From assembly GCF_032854445.1 (NCBI RefSeq), contig NC_088295.1, positions 18,215,385 to 18,279,384 on the forward strand: a stretch of DNA of 64,000 nt, in the 5' to 3' direction. Each line of letters begins with the position of its first letter. Positions within the stretch are counted from its first letter, which is position 1. Below the pieces are notes generated by a model. The model was not told the DNA's origin, searched no databases, and worked only from the letters and a program-made list of their open reading frames with translations. This document shows, piece after piece, positions 1 to 18,540 of the stretch. The translations under genes were made by a program, and so were the position numbers. The stretch comes from Liolophura sinensis. Lineage: Eukaryota; Mollusca; Polyplacophora; Chitonida; Chitonidae.

Positions 1-1264
1 GCCATAATAGTAAGTGCTACACATAATAGTAAGTATCATATTATTGTGAAAACATTAATTACAGTGGCTATCTCACTCTGTTTGACTCAAGAATTGGGGT
101 TAATTTTACCGACCGCAACAAAGCATTATTATCACACCTGTGAGGAGTAAGTCATTGTTACATATACATCAGATGTTACTTTGTACAGCTCACAGGTATT
201 GCATGTCATTGTGTCAACAATATAAATCACCATAGGTATTCTATATAACCAGGTAGTCCTTTGTGTAGTGCTTTCTTGTTTAAATGAGAAAACAGTATTG
301 TTTCAGTGGAGGTGTACTTGATCCGTAGTTTAAAACTCAAATCAGCTCATTAAGTTTGACGCCATAAAATAGATATGTCTATGCCAAAGAAAATAGTGTC
401 CAGAACATATCAATGTACACAGGTAGATATCCGATCAACAGTGAAGGAGAACCTAATTATGATATGATGTGAGATCCAATTTAATTAGTACCATGACAAA
501 CACTTGGGTAAATTTTTCACGGTTTAAAGTTGAGTTTAATTGATAACTTAACTGTTGTGGCAGTATAGACAGTTTACAGTCTGTTCTATTCTTGGCCCCA
601 GGATACAGTCGTTAACATGTTGATATTATAAAAGTTAATCAACTGCTAAGCATTGTACTTATTTGCCAGTAAATTTGTTTGCTATGCAGTTAGGGATATT
701 TTTCTGTGTAACAGTTTGGTGTGTCCTAACATTGATTCTCAGATTTCTTATTATGGTTATATGGGTAGGACGCTAAAAAGCCCGTCTGTCCTCCATCATA
801 CTGAGGGATTATATAAACCATTTTACACTATAAATAGTAAAATGCTAAGTTAGATTTACTGCCAACTTTCCAACCCAAATCATCTGTAGATTCACTGAGA
901 AGCCAAAATTTGCTTCTGTTTCAATCTTTTACTTGACTCCAATTTGTTATGTGACCTGGCTACCTGTAAGGTAATACAAGGAGTTATGGCTGTACACGTA
1001 GATGGATGACCTGCAATACTGTAAACTGCTACTTTATCATTGTCCCTAATGAATACAGTGTAGATTTGTATTCCCACCTCTGTATCTGCCTTGTTTCCTC
1101 ACATCACGGTACATTGTTATCCATGTGAACACTGAATGTTTCTCTTGTAGTGGTATGTATAAGCTTAATCTGTAATCCATCAACTGGTTTCTATTTATCA
1201 TCCTTGTATCTTCATTATGGTGTATTTTGTTTTGCCCTGTAGCACAGTTTGTTTCTCCTTCCAG
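1..1264 (+). other. Intron upstream of the first visible ZMIZ exon
   Basis: No exon could be supported here. The short open frames have no family resemblance. The stretch is A+T-rich non-coding sequence ending in a pyrimidine-rich tract and a CAG acceptor in front of the first ZMIZ exon at 1265. The 5' exons of that gene lie to the left of the window. Confidence 0.6.
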
Positions 1265-7392
<6,128 letters not shown>

Positions 7393-10300
7393 TTTTAGCC
7401 ATGCTGTGGACTGAGAAGAGACAGCATCGTTATGTGCTGCTGAAGAGAATCTGTGGACAGGGACTATAGACGCCACAGTAACACAGCTGATGTGCTTTGT
7501 GGGGACGTGTGCAAAGTGCTGTTTGAAAGAAGAGCCAGTGGGGCTGCTTGGAAGAGCAGCTGGTGGGGCTGTTTTGAAGGGTAGTGGTGGAGCCACTTGC
7601 AAAAGAAACTAGCAGGGTTGTTTGCAAGAGCAGCTAGTAGGGTTTGCTTGCAAGAGCACCCTTACCAGATGGACAGCCAATCTGACTGGCCAGTGGGACA
7701 GTCAGATGTGAACTGAACTCAGCACAGCATGAAAGGACCGGGAATGGCAACTGTTCATCAGTGACATTTAACAAATGACTATTGTTCATATTTACAAAGG
7801 GCAGCAATGACCACATGTTTTAGCCATACATACTTAATATACCATGTGACTAGGTACATATGTACATATGTGACTGTATAAATCTCTATATATTATATTT
7901 AATGTTTGGCCCTTGTATGTACATGTAGCTTGTACACTTGACCGAGCCAGACAGAGGGCTTCCTTGTGTCAGGGCAGTGGACTGGGCGTACGTGTGAAAT
8001 ATTTCTGATCATTGTTCATTGAGTCGGGTAGAGCTTGTCTTGACCAGTGGTCATCTGCCCCGTTAAGTACACACACATCAGTGATTTTACTGTCTCCAAG
8101 CCTGATTGTATCCCATGCTTGTGGCTTCAGTTCAGTGGTTTTACCTGCACAGGTGTGTACCTAGACTCGCACAAAGAACACTTACCTACAGATGTTGTGC
8201 TTTATGAAAATGATACTTCATTGAATTGACAATATTGTGGATGAGTATTAACTGCTAGGTCAATTTGTCCAACATATCAATATTTGTATTAAATTAGCTC
8301 AGTTTCATTCCCAGTCAGCCAGACAGTGTTCGTATTTGTGCTGAACATGTCACTAAACATACAGCAGATAACCTGGAAAGCTAGGTGTGTCTGACAGTTA
8401 TATAATTAGACAGTAGAATGAACCTCGTATCTATATCATCACAGATCATCTCGTCTCTCTGGCAGTGAAATACCAGAGCACTTGAGATTAGCATATAATT
8501 GTTAGCTTGTCTTTGGGCAACATTTAGTACAGAAAAGCCAACCATATACAAGATTGTCAAAAATTGTGCAAAGTGCAAAAGCATTTAGGTTGTTATCATT
8601 GGTGGCTATATGAATGGCATCATTCAAATATCTATTAGCGATAATAGATGATCTGTATCCAGATTGCCTGAATAATTCAACAAAAAGACCTTGCAGATTA
8701 TATTTAATGTTAGATCATTGAGTGTGCTGTAGGTTATCCCTATTAAGACAACCGTTTTAGGAGCCATGACACAGTTTACCTCGGCGAAACCATATAATAA
8801 CTTGCAATATTCTCTGAAAGAAGCCTACTTTGAAGCTGTGAGGTTATGCATTTTTTCTGGCAACTGTACATACAAAATTTGATTTTCTTAGAAGTGGTTT
8901 TATCGTGGCTAGCTTTATACAAGAGCTAATCTACCAAAAGTCTGAATCTTGATTCAAGAGACAGATTATAAGCTGAGGCAACCAAAGTTGAATGTTCTCT
9001 AAATGGAAATATTTTCATTCCTTAAAATGTTTTTAATCGGAGGTAAAATGTGCAATGCTTTACATGCATTGTGCTTGTGATAAGTAAAGGCTTATCTTGC
9101 ACTCAGCGCACAATGTGTGTCCAATCTAAGCGATGTTTTGACTAAGTGAAAATGCAACAGGGTTATGTCATTTCTAGTTTGTAGAAAATGGGTGAAATTT
9201 TAACCATTTAGTTGATTTAGAATAACTGTCGTAACTGGGTTGTGAAAATTCAAGGCAAAAAAATTCCACTACTTTCCATGCATCTAGTTATATTCGTAAT
9301 GGTGAAATCCAGAAGACAGTTATGACCTGATTTTATGCATGCATCATTCTGAATGAAGTCATTGATGACCTGGAAACCTGTTGGGTCACTTGAGTCATCT
9401 ACACAAAGCCGTAAAAATCTGGAATATTCTATGTAAATTCTTCTGTCAGGTTGCATGATCATTAAGTTAAGCCAACTTTTGCTATGATTTCACCAAATGA
9501 CAATTTGGCCAGATCAAGGTAATCTCCCAGGAGAGCCCATATCGCTGGCATAAGGACTCTGAACTGATCCGCTCTGAAATCAAAATAAGAGAAATAATTA
9601 TATTGACAACAGGGACAATGTTGGTCTCATCTGTTATGTAAATAAGTATTTATGTGAAAACTGTATTATATTAAAATGTGACAAACCAAAACCGACCACA
9701 TGTTGTCTATGCTTGACCAGACTTTGTTACATCTGTGTTTTAACTTGTATGTCTATGCTTTTAAATTATGTAACTGTGGCATTGACTTTTGTCACTGGAC
9801 ATGTTTAGTGTATGATCATGCATGTTTTATTTATAAAACCTTTCATGTATGGTTGTAAAATATTCAAATTGACTATTGCAATTTTTAAGAACTCAATAAT
9901 ATTACTTTGTTTTGTCGTCCAATGTCTTGCGTAATGACTTGTAAAATGGTGTATAAATTGAGTAAATTGCAATATAACGGCCATCTGTGGACTAAGAGTG
10001 GCTAGATAGGTAGTAGATTATATAAGTATATATAAATATATATATTATTATTCTAAATCTAACCTGGTTCAGTCTACCCCCCAGGTTGTGTCCTGTTTTA
10101 GATATACCACTTTCTAGCCATTCAAAGAATATTCACTTGTTCGCTGGCATCACACAATGAGCCTCCATCCCCCACCACCTGTTATCAAGATCACATACTT
10201 CCTATACCGTACTTCAACACTTCCTGGTAGCAAAGAACCCAGATTATTTATTGATGCACTGGACTGGTTTTTGACCATGTACAAGGTGCTAAAAACTTGT

Positions 10301-11186
10301 GTTCACTCCATCGTTCTGCTGTAGGTGACAAAAGACCTTGTTGGTCTGCAGTTTTAGTTATGGGTATTTTATCAGTCGGATCTATCATGTCTGTCACTTT
10401 CTTTTCACACAACTACCTTATCCTTCTCTTTTTCAGGAACATCTGCTTTCCCATCATTCTTCTCAAGACAAATTTTCTTCGTTCCTTGATTGAGTTAAAA
10501 ACAATATCTCTATAACGAATTGAACTGAGCCAACCAAACACAAGCAAAGCACAAGGTTGTTATCTCTTGCACACCAACTCATGCATTCTTTTATTAACTT
10601 AGAAAACCTATTAAATTTTTCCTTCCCACTGCCGTTGAATGGATGTATACAGCAGATGGAAAGCTGTACATGTGCTAACTCTATACCAGTATCGTCTGTT
10701 TTCTGACCAGTGATGGGTCTGTGCATTTCTTTCCTTTCACCTCTTAAGGAGATTTGTCTGTTCTGGGTATGCAATAAATATTTTTAGTCTGTAAATCCAG
10801 ATTGCAATACTGATGACTATTTCATATCTTACATACTTTGTACTTGGCCTTTTGTAAGCCCTTCGCTGTCATCACTGATAACCATCTTCAGTTTGTCTTT
10901 GTACAGAGATTAGGGATCAGAAAGACTACAAATCATTGATCGTTCAGTGTCATAACTCCGGGGGTCTTATTGCACCAAATAAGTACTTTAGTCCCTTTCA
11001 TGTGATCATTATTTATCTAATAAAATGCCAAATATGAATGAACCAAGTTTGTTGCGGTTTGTCTGTGATAGCTTATTTGCCTTGAATTTGCAACGTGTTG
11101 TATATAATGTATTTGTAACATCTCGATAATGAAGCGTGCGTACATTTCCCAAGTACTATGCTATAGACGCACAGAAAACTTCAAAA
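7393..11186 (+). other. ZMIZ 3' UTR and intergenic sequence
   Basis: No further coding exon is visible after the TGA at 7390-7392. AATAAA hexamers at 10773-10778 and 11019-11024 are possible polyadenylation signals, which would give a 3' UTR of about 3.4-3.6 kb. The stretch is A+T-rich without clear repeats. The transcript end cannot be fixed from sequence alone. Confidence 0.5.
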
Positions 11187-13148
11187 ATTCAGATATGGTG
11201 AAATCACGCATTGGAGCGATATTCGCATATTATCAGGACTCGTGTTCACGTGTCTGTATATTTACCTTTGTCTAGGTTTCAAAGATAGTTGCGTGAAATT
11301 CAGATATGGTGAAATCATGCATTGGAGCGATATTCGCATATTATCAGGACTCGTGTTCGCGTGTCTGTATATTTACCTTTGTCTAGGTCTCAAAGATAGT
11401 TGTGTGAAATTCAGATATGGTGAAATCACGCATTGGAGCGATATTCGCATATTATCAGGACTCGTATTCGCGTGTCTGTATATTTACCTTTGTCTAGGTT
11501 TCAAAGATAGTTGTGTGAAATTCAGATATGGTGAAATCACGCATTGGAGCGATATTCGCATATTATCAGGACTCGTGTTCGCGTGTCTGTATATTTACCT
11601 TTGTCTAGGTCTCAAAGATAGTTGTGTGAAATTCAGATATGGTGAAATCACGCATTGGAGCGATATTCGCATATTATCAGGACTCGTATTCGCGTGTCTG
11701 TATATTTACCTTTGTCTAGGTTTCAAAGATAGTTGTGTGAAATTCAGATATGGTGAAATCATGCATTGGAGCGATATTCGCATATTATCAGGACTCGTGT
11801 TCGCGTGTCTGTATATTTACCTTTGTCTAGGTCTCAAAGATAGTTGTGTGAAATTCAGATATGGTGAAATCACGCATTGGAGCGATATTCGCATATTATC
11901 AGGACTCGTATTCGCGTGTCTGTATATTTACCTTTGTCTAGGTTTCAAAGATAGTTGTGTGAAATTCAGATATGGTGAAATCACGCATTGGAGCGATATT
12001 CGCATATTATCAGGACTCGTGTTCGCGTGTCTGTATATTTACCTTTGTCTAGGTTTCAAATATAGTGGCGTGAAATTCAGATATGGTGAAATCACGCATT
12101 GGAGCGATATTCGCATATTATCAGGACTCGTGTTCGCGTGTCTGTATATTTACCTTTGTCTAGGTTTCAAAGATAGTTGTGTGAAATTCAGATATGGTGA
12201 AATCACGCATTGGAGCGGTATTCGCATATTATCAGGACTCGTGTTCACGTGTCTGTATATTTACCTTTGTCTAGGTTTCAAAGATAGTTGCGTGAAATTC
12301 AGATATGGTGAAATCATGCATTGGAGCGATATTCGCATATTATCAGGACTCGTGTTCGCGTGTCTGTATATTTACCTTTGTCTAGGTCTCAAAGATAGTT
12401 GTGTGAAATTCAGATATGGTGAAATCACGCATTGAAGCGATATTCGCATATTATCAGGACTCGTATTCGCGTGTCTGTATATTTACCTTTGTCTAGGTTT
12501 CAAAGATAGTTGTGTGAAATTCAGATATGGTGAAATCACGCATTGGAGCGATATTCGCATATTATCAGGACTCGTGTTCGCGTGTCTGTATATTTACCTT
12601 TGTCTAGGTTTCAGATATAGTGGCGTGAAATTCAGATATGGTGAAATCACGCATTGGAGCGATATTCGCATATTATCAGGACTCGTGTTCGCGTGTCTGT
12701 ATATTTACCTTTGTCTAGGTTTCAAAGATAGTTGTGTGAAATTCAGATATGGTGAAATCACGCATTGGAGCGATATTCGCATATTATCAGGACTCGTGTT
12801 CGCGTGTCTGTATATTTACCTTTGTCTAGGTTTCAAATATAGTTGTGTGAAATTCAGATATGGTGAAATCACGCATTGGAGCGGTATTCGCATATTATCA
12901 GGACTCGTATTCGCGTGTCTGTATATTTACCTTTGTCTAGGTTTCAAAGATAGTTGTGTGAAATTCAGATATGGTGAAATCACGCATTGGAGCGGTATTC
13001 GCATATTATCAGGACTCGTGTTCGCGTGTCTGTATATTTACCTTTGTCTAGGTTTCAAAGATAGTTGTGTGAAATTCAGATATGGTGAAATCACGCATTG
13101 GAGCCATATTCGCATATTATCAGGACTCGTGTTCGCGTGTCTGTATAT
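11187..13148 (+). repeat. 111-bp satellite, about 18 units with higher-order structure
   Basis: A unit starting attcagatatggtgaaatca recurs exactly every 111 bp (11187, 11298, 11409 and onward) until sequence identity stops at 13148. Because 111 is 37 codons, one frame stays open for about 650 codons with a single TGA (cattgaagcg near 12433). Units alternate between variants (ggtctc versus ggtttc; cgtattcg versus cgtgttcg), giving a 222-bp dimer in the left half. Units 10-14 resemble units 1-2 and 7-9, suggesting a block duplication. The repeated peptide lacks any known fold, so it is annotated as satellite, not gene. Confidence 0.95.
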
Positions 13149-13471
13149 CATTCTTGAGAAAATTCACGTTTTTGAAACGGGATGTCGCATCACATGAAGT
13201 GTATCCCAATGCCTTAGAAACTAGCAGTAGCTTATCACGCGCACGAGTGGTAATCCAATGGTGGTAAGTGGTAAGCCAATCCTTAATCCAAATTTAATCA
13301 TGTTTATGAAGTAACGGTTAAAAGGCTTTCCATGCATGAGCCAGTGCAGACAAGTTTGACTTCGTGCAGAAGTAAACTTCATGGGTCAACTTTCGCGGAT
13401 TTCGTTTCCAGGTGCAGAGTAGAGTAGACGTAGGACAAGACTTCAAAGGATATAGAATGGACGCTGATTAG

Positions 13472-13831
13472 CTGAGAATCCTACAGTCACAGCGCAAAGG
13501 CCACAACAAACAACGCCAGGGAACGACCGAGGACCAACAGGTGACAGTTACCATCGTCGACGAATCCCGTATCCGTGACCTGAAAGAGGGAGTCGTGCTC
13601 GTCAATTTCATGCGCCAGGCCCGCAAGGCACAACTACCTTGGGAGGCGGGGACGGAAGTGAAGCAACAACTGCGTCAGTTTTTGCACGAGACGCCTATCA
13701 AGAAGGCCAACTCTCACTTCGCCCGGATGTACGTGAAGCACAAAGCAGCCTACTCTCCCAAGCCCTCCGTGACCGTCGAGGTCCACAGAGGAGTAAGTGC
13801 TTTTTTCCTTACCCTCGGCGCCTACTTGTGA
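13472..13831 (+). pseudogene. Unrecognised element ORF fragment
   Basis: Open from just after a TAG at 13469. It contains a recognisably protein-like basic/amphipathic stretch (VDESRIRDLKEGVVLVNF, later KKANSHFARMYVKHKAAY) until about 13790. The sequence then turns into agtaagtgctttttt and loses protein character. No family recognised. Codon choice is G+C-rich like the rest of the element. Confidence 0.45.
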
Positions 13832-14277
13832 GTGGTACCACCATTACCCCTTACCATGGCATACGGTGATCATTCTACCCATGTGTTTAACACAATGCGA
13901 GTTCTGAGAACACAGACCATTACCAAGATTTCCATATCGGTAATTCATTCACCACCGTCATCGCGAGACATTTCGCACGGTGACCGGACGTGTTCCCCTG
14001 CATAAAACACACACACACACCAAGGCACAATTTAATGGACTTGATAGGTGTCTTTTTGTTGCTGCAACTGCCTGTGTTCTGTTACTGTGCTTTCCTTTTT
14101 TTATGTCGTTGTGACGTTGAATTCCCGGTCTTTTTTTCGTTGGTTATTTCCCACCTACACCGTGTGTGTTATTTAGCTATGGGTAGTTCACCGTAAGTGA
14201 TTGATTGATGGCTGTATTGCCCCCTGGGTGACAGCAGTAGAATAACGATGTATTTTAAAACTTTGTGTCTTTCTAGC

Positions 14278-14496
14278 CTGAATAACCCGCGCACCACGCA
14301 ATGGTGGAAAGAATAGGTGCACGTCGTCACCGACCTTCGAGGCTACACGGGTGTACTCTGTAGTATGTTTGTCAATGAGGGACGTCTGCAGGTGTCGCGA
14401 GCTTACACCAAAGACGTCTGCTGGCACGTCAAGAATCCCCAGCCCATTCAGCAGTATTATTTAGGCACTGTTCTCCCCACGTTAATGTACGAGTAG
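14278..14496 (+). pseudogene. Element ORF remnant with internal stop
   Basis: One frame reads as plausible protein on both sides of an in-frame TAG at 14314-14316 (LNNPRTTQWWKE before; VTDLRGYTGVLCSMF and KDVCWHVKNPQPIQQYYL after), ending at TAG 14494-14496. Possibly continuous with the fragment at 13472-13790. The interval between them begins gtaagt and ends ctttctag, so an intron-like deletion or insertion is conceivable. Function unknown. Confidence 0.45.
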
Positions 14497-14571
14497 CGAC
14501 CCTCCAACCAGGCGTCGCTACTCTATAGCCGCTCCTTGTCAAATGCACGTACACTGGTGTAAATACAACAG

Positions 14572-14814
14572 GTGGTTTGTTTACGGTACACTTGCGTGTT
14601 TGTTTTTAGCATGGAAATGAGACCGAGAAAGATACGATGTGTCAGAGACCCTGTTGATGTCACTCTCCATGCATTATACAGCCCAGTGGCTTACAGCGGC
14701 GTCCAGCCCTATCCACCCAGCTTAAATTCTTTAGTGCCTGCTACGGACGTCAAATCCCGCGAGTGTCTATCACCTCCCATCGGTCTGCCTCAAGGGATTG
14801 TTCAGTGCGTATGA
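14572..14814 (+). pseudogene. Possible element ORF, unrecognised
   Basis: Open frame whose second half looks protein-like (VRDPVDVTLHALYSPVAYSG). No family recognised. Downstream to 15300 are only short Pro-rich frames and a hydrophobic stretch in another frame (near 14840-14910), probably a decayed small membrane protein. Low confidence. Confidence 0.3.
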
Positions 14815-15308
14815 GGCCTGAGCAAGAATCGAGGCACCGTGGCAACCGTGCTCGGAGTTCTCCTGTACATCAGAGTTTTGGTAGGTGGATTGGTCGCGGA
14901 ACTCAGCGTGCAACTCCTCAGTTAGCCGCTGGGCTGGAAGTTTTCTTCCTCACCACTGCCCCCGCCTCCGCCCCCGAGCAACATAGGGACTCGGCAGCAC
15001 TGTCCTGACGTGTACACCGCCACCCACGGCGTTAACCAGTGAACGGGACGCGTCCACGGGTCAACCCACCATTTCCCGGTTCGAAATTTATGGGATCTCC
15101 CAGTCCACCCCAACCCCGCCCTAGACCACCTCTCCCTAACACGACCTCGGCACCGTTTCCACACCCGCCTATTCTCCACCAAACATGGCGCAGAGCTGCA
15201 GCAGCCCGTCTACCTCGCCATACCTGGCGGCGGCGGCCACAGCGGCCTTCCACACTGTACCTCACCTTCACCCGTACGACGACACGGCCTAGACCAGCTT
15301 CTCCAACC

Positions 15309-15891
15309 ATGGATACTCGATCAGAGCATCCATTTACCTGCATCGTCAGAAGACCGACCGGGTGTGGAAAGCCCGTGTTTGTGAAACAGTTTGTGGAGCA
15401 TGCTGAGTCCCTCATTCATCCACCCCTGCAACGCGTTGTCTGGTGTTACGGGGAACGGTAGCCGTTGTACGCCACGTTACCTAACGTTCGGTTTGAAGAA
15501 GGTGTGCTCAGCCCGTCAGCATTCGATTCGGGGGCACGGGAGCTTGTCGGCGTGGACAGTTTGATGCCCGAAGCGGACGAACACGTGAAAAAGCTCTTTA
15601 CCAAAGGTAGCCACTACCCCAACGTTAGCGTTGTGTTCATCGTGCAGAACTTGTTCAACAAAGCCAAAGATCATCGCACCATCAGTCTGAATGCACACTA
15701 CATGATGTACACAACCCGCGAGATGCGTCTCAAATTACCACGATCGTCAAAAAGATGGCTTCGGGTACTTGCTGGTGAAATTCAACCAAGCCACACCCGA
15801 GCAGATGCGACTTTGCACCTACATCTACCCCGGAGATATTCGGCACGCCTACCTGCCAAAGTCAAAAAACCTCGTACGCACGGTCCTCTGA
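15309..15891 (+). pseudogene. Packaging-type P-loop ATPase pseudogene
   Basis: From ATG 15309 the frame gives a short N-terminus, then FTCIV and a Walker A-like loop RPTGCGKP at residues 15-22. The usual pattern has GK followed by S/T, so the loop is damaged. About 60-70 residues later comes a hydrophobic strand followed by D-S-L-M (Walker B-like) and the segment KLFTKGSHYPNVSVVFIVQN. Breaks: TAG at 15459-15461, a frame change around 15705-15720, a probable internal deletion near 15745, then a different frame carries the C-terminus to TGA 15889-15891. Such ATPases pump DNA into capsids in Polinton-like viruses (family knowledge). The assignment to the A32/FtsK-like class is inference. Confidence 0.6.
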
Positions 15892-15919
15892 ATCAGTTGT
15901 TTTAACGTCAGCATCCGCG

Positions 15920-16132
15920 ATGTCACGCGGGCTCCAGTGTTACGCGTCCTTGCTCTCCCTCCTGGCTCGAGCCATCCCAGCGGTTTGGCGCGCCGTTCTG
16001 CGCGGCAATGATGCTGATTTACTTCGTTGCTTGTGTGAATGTGCGAAGAATGTGTTAAATGGGAAAGTTCCACGTACGCGAGCTCAGAAGGCGAAGTTAC
16101 AGCGGCACCGGACTGGTCTCAGCACACGGTAA
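15920..16132 (+). pseudogene. Small basic element protein, pX-like, probably truncated
   Basis: A 70-residue frame from ATG 15920: a hydrophobic helix, then DLLRCLCECAKNVLNGKV and a Lys/Arg-rich end. It directly follows the ATPase. Small basic proteins of this layout occur in Polinton/adintovirus blocks, where they are compared with the adenoviral core protein pX; that comparison is inference. It stops abruptly where the next ORF begins, so the C-terminus is likely lost by frameshift. Confidence 0.45.
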
Positions 16133-17028
16133 TGGAGCACGCCAAGAAAATGGCATTGGTCGAGCCGCGGCTGTTAGGCACGCTCACGCAGCCAACACCC
16201 GTCTCCTCGTATCCCGTGCCCAGTACCGCCAAAGCCCACAACACGCTCGACTCAGGGATGGCATGGATCCTCCGCGACACGACCCTTTCTGACGATGAGA
16301 AAATACAGGAGTATCGCCACACCCTTCAACGGTACCATGTGTTCAAAGATCAATACTAAGCCGCGCAGCACTCAAGTCCGACGATCCAGCTCGCCGCCAA
16401 GTCCGTCGGTCGTTTGAGCGAGGCGGAGATTCCAGAGAACGTCCCCATCGCTTTACAGTGAAAGTCTGCTCGGCTTCTCCAGCGCATCAAACAAAGTCCC
16501 TCCATGGGGTGGGAGGACGACGAAGAACTGGCCATCTATGGAAAGACCTTCCTCAAGATTAACATGATCGACTTGGTGTACGGCGCCTTGTGTGAAAGAC
16601 AACACTTCCAACCCACGGGTCGGGGCAACCTCACCCGCTGGCTGAGAGCCATGAACATTCCACAAGACTGGGTACGCAATCGAACATGGTGGGAGACACC
16701 GAGCGATCGAACAATCGCGAGTGGGTGCGGGAAAAAATCCTCTACAACACCACTGCTTTTGCCCGCCTGTTCTCACCCTCCTGCCTCTCAGTGCACCACT
16801 CCTCTTGCCTCTCTGTATACCAAGCCTTGTGCCTTCACCACCACCACCACCACGGACGAATACGACCCACGGGGCGACAATAGCGGTGATCCGGACTGCG
16901 TCCGTCTCCAGCCATCGTACCACCGCGAAAGTGAAATCCATATTAAATACCGCACCAGATGGAAAGACGGTCAGTCCGCCCAGAGGAGATCACCCCACCA
17001 ACATGTTTTACGTGATGCTGTCCAGTAA
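16132..17028 (+). pseudogene. Element ORF remnant with two in-frame stops
   Basis: One frame from ATG 16132 stays protein-like across TAA 16357-16359 and TGA 16459-16461. It contains KKMALVEPRLLGTL, a segment predicted helical (TLQRYHVFKDQY), and then NMIDLVYGALCERQHFQPTG and LTRWLRAMNIPQDW, after which similarity to anything protein-like is lost by about 16700. I recognise the type as a recurring companion of the ATPase in invertebrate Polinton-like blocks but know no function. Confidence 0.5.
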
Positions 17029-17808
17029 GAGCTCGCTCGTTTATTTCCTTAACAATACCTTCGCGCATTTCACCACGAAACTGCCATAGCCCATGCATTT
17101 GAGTGGCGACTGGGAATGTGGGTTGCTAGAAATACAGTGCCCCCGCATCTGGTTCAACGTTGGGCAAGAGGAAGTGTGGTATGTCATAGACTCCAAAGAC
17201 GACTCGCACCGCGCTAAGCATAAGTTAAAATTGCCAGCAGGCTATTACTCTTCACCCAAAGGGCTCGCCAAGGTCCTGACAGGCTTGATTATTAACACAA
17301 ACATCGCCTTGCCCAAGTCTAACGACGTTCAGTTTCGATGATGTGCAGTGGAAAATATGCCGTGCGGCTTAGGAAAGAATTGGGGCCCAGTTTCAGCCCG
17401 CGTCTGAAGCAGCTCTTGAGTTCACCGTACGACTGGATAATGGGGCGGGTGGATTTGATACCTGTTGGTGCCGTTGGTTTACAGAGGACCATGCCAAGGT
17501 TGTACGTGCACACGGACATTGTCGAACCACGCGTGGTGGGACATACGTTGGTGCCACTGCTGCGGCTGGTCACCACGAAAGGGAAGTACGGACAGCACAT
17601 CTCTAAGACCTTCCAACACGTGGGATACATCCGCGTGCGGCGCAAACATTTCTTGACGGTGGAAATCGATATTAGGGACGAGACAGGCCCACCCTTGCCA
17701 TTCGAACACGGTAAAATGGTGCTGACACTTCACTTTCGACAGCGGCGCGCCTTACCTTTGCATGGAGCGTCACAACCCCACGATGTCTCGAACCTGCATC
17801 GACTATTA
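17003..17808 (+). pseudogene. Element structural-type ORF remnant, multiply broken
   Basis: Starts at ATG 17003 and reads through TAG 17087-17089 in the same frame into LSGDWECGLLEIQCPRIWF, then KLPAGYYSSPKGLAKVLTG. Frame is lost near 17335 and coding character continues in other frames with stops to about 17800. The beta-rich look and position suggest a virion-associated protein; that is inference. Confidence 0.45.
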
Positions 17809-17989
17809 CACCAAAAAATCTGGTGGAAGTGGGTTACATGTGTTTCGGGGTGCTGCCATACAGCGAGGTCACCGTTTGCCTGGCAGTTTTGCCAAAATGG
17901 CACAACCCTTGTGAAGGCCTGTTGCGCAAGAGTTGGAAAAAACGGCGTTACGTACAGGGAATGAAAGTCATGGGCGACGTGCCTTGAAA
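17783..17989 (+). pseudogene. Gly-rich element ORF remnant
   Basis: ATG 17783 opens a 43-codon frame with DYYTKKSGGSGLHVFRGAAI and QRGHRLPGSFAKMAQPL, stops at TGA 17912-17914, and stays plausible for about 25 codons beyond it. It overlaps the tail of the preceding remnant, the tight packing expected of a viral-type gene block. Function unknown. Confidence 0.4.
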
Positions 17990-18399
17990 TGACGCGCTCT
18001 CGAGGGAAGTCTGCTGGTGCTGGATCAGTGTGTCCGTCGGCACATATGTGTCACGTGAACGGCTCTCCCTACAGGGTGGTGGTGGTGGTGGTGTGTTCGC
18101 TGATGCCTGAGCCAGTTGTCCCATCTGGAAAATGTCCTGGCGCACGTTCGGCATGCGAACTCACCCCTCTCCGACGTCTCCTCCGTCAGACCCTCCGTGT
18201 GCTTGGCATTGATGTTGTATTAAGTTATCTCGGCGACCAATCTCGCGCGGGCATTGTGCACATGTGTGGGGCATATCCGCTAACACTTTTCAAGCCGTTT
18301 TGTAGACGCTGCTCAACCAAAATTAAAAACTACTGTGATGGGGGTGCTCCCTTCCTTCTGTCGTCAGCGAACGGGTGAATCGGAGAAAATCCCACGAAT

Positions 18400-18540
18400 T
18401 CGATTGGTAGCGGTTCGATCCACCCTATCGCCCACCTGTTGCTCATTGGTCCATCCGCCCGCCTCCCATTGGAGGACGCAGTGCGGACGTCAGTGAAATC
18501 CGAGAGGGAGAATCCTACTCACTAAACTCTCCAAGCCGAC
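18400..18540 (+). promoter_or_regulatory. G+C-rich stretch with CCAAT-box, GC-box and CRE-like motifs
   Basis: Contains two reverse CCAAT boxes (ctcattggtcc and cccattgg) flanking ccgcccgcc, then gacgtcag. This is typical promoter vocabulary, at the right edge of the G+C-rich element. No transcript start can be shown; it may be a relic element promoter. Confidence 0.3.

Larger units (their letters stand above)
13400..18400 (+). mobile_element. Decayed Polinton/adintovirus-like endogenous element (late-gene block)
   Basis: Sequence composition changes visibly here, to G+C-rich with CG dinucleotides, between the satellite and the IDO gene. Within about 5 kb lie at least eight short, intronless, same-strand coding remnants, all interrupted by stops or frameshifts. 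The clearest is a P-loop ATPase of packaging type, followed by a short basic protein and by remnants of protein types that I associate with Polinton-like gene blocks in invertebrate genomes. No DNA polymerase B, integrase or terminal inverted repeats could be found, so boundaries are estimates and the copy is partial. It cannot produce a functional set of proteins as it stands. Confidence 0.6.

Noticed and set aside
11242..13197. Two long plus-strand ORFs (397 and 227 codons) as a membrane protein gene
   Set aside because: They are the translation of a 111-bp satellite with identical units and an in-frame stop. No non-repeated protein sequence or splice context supports a gene.
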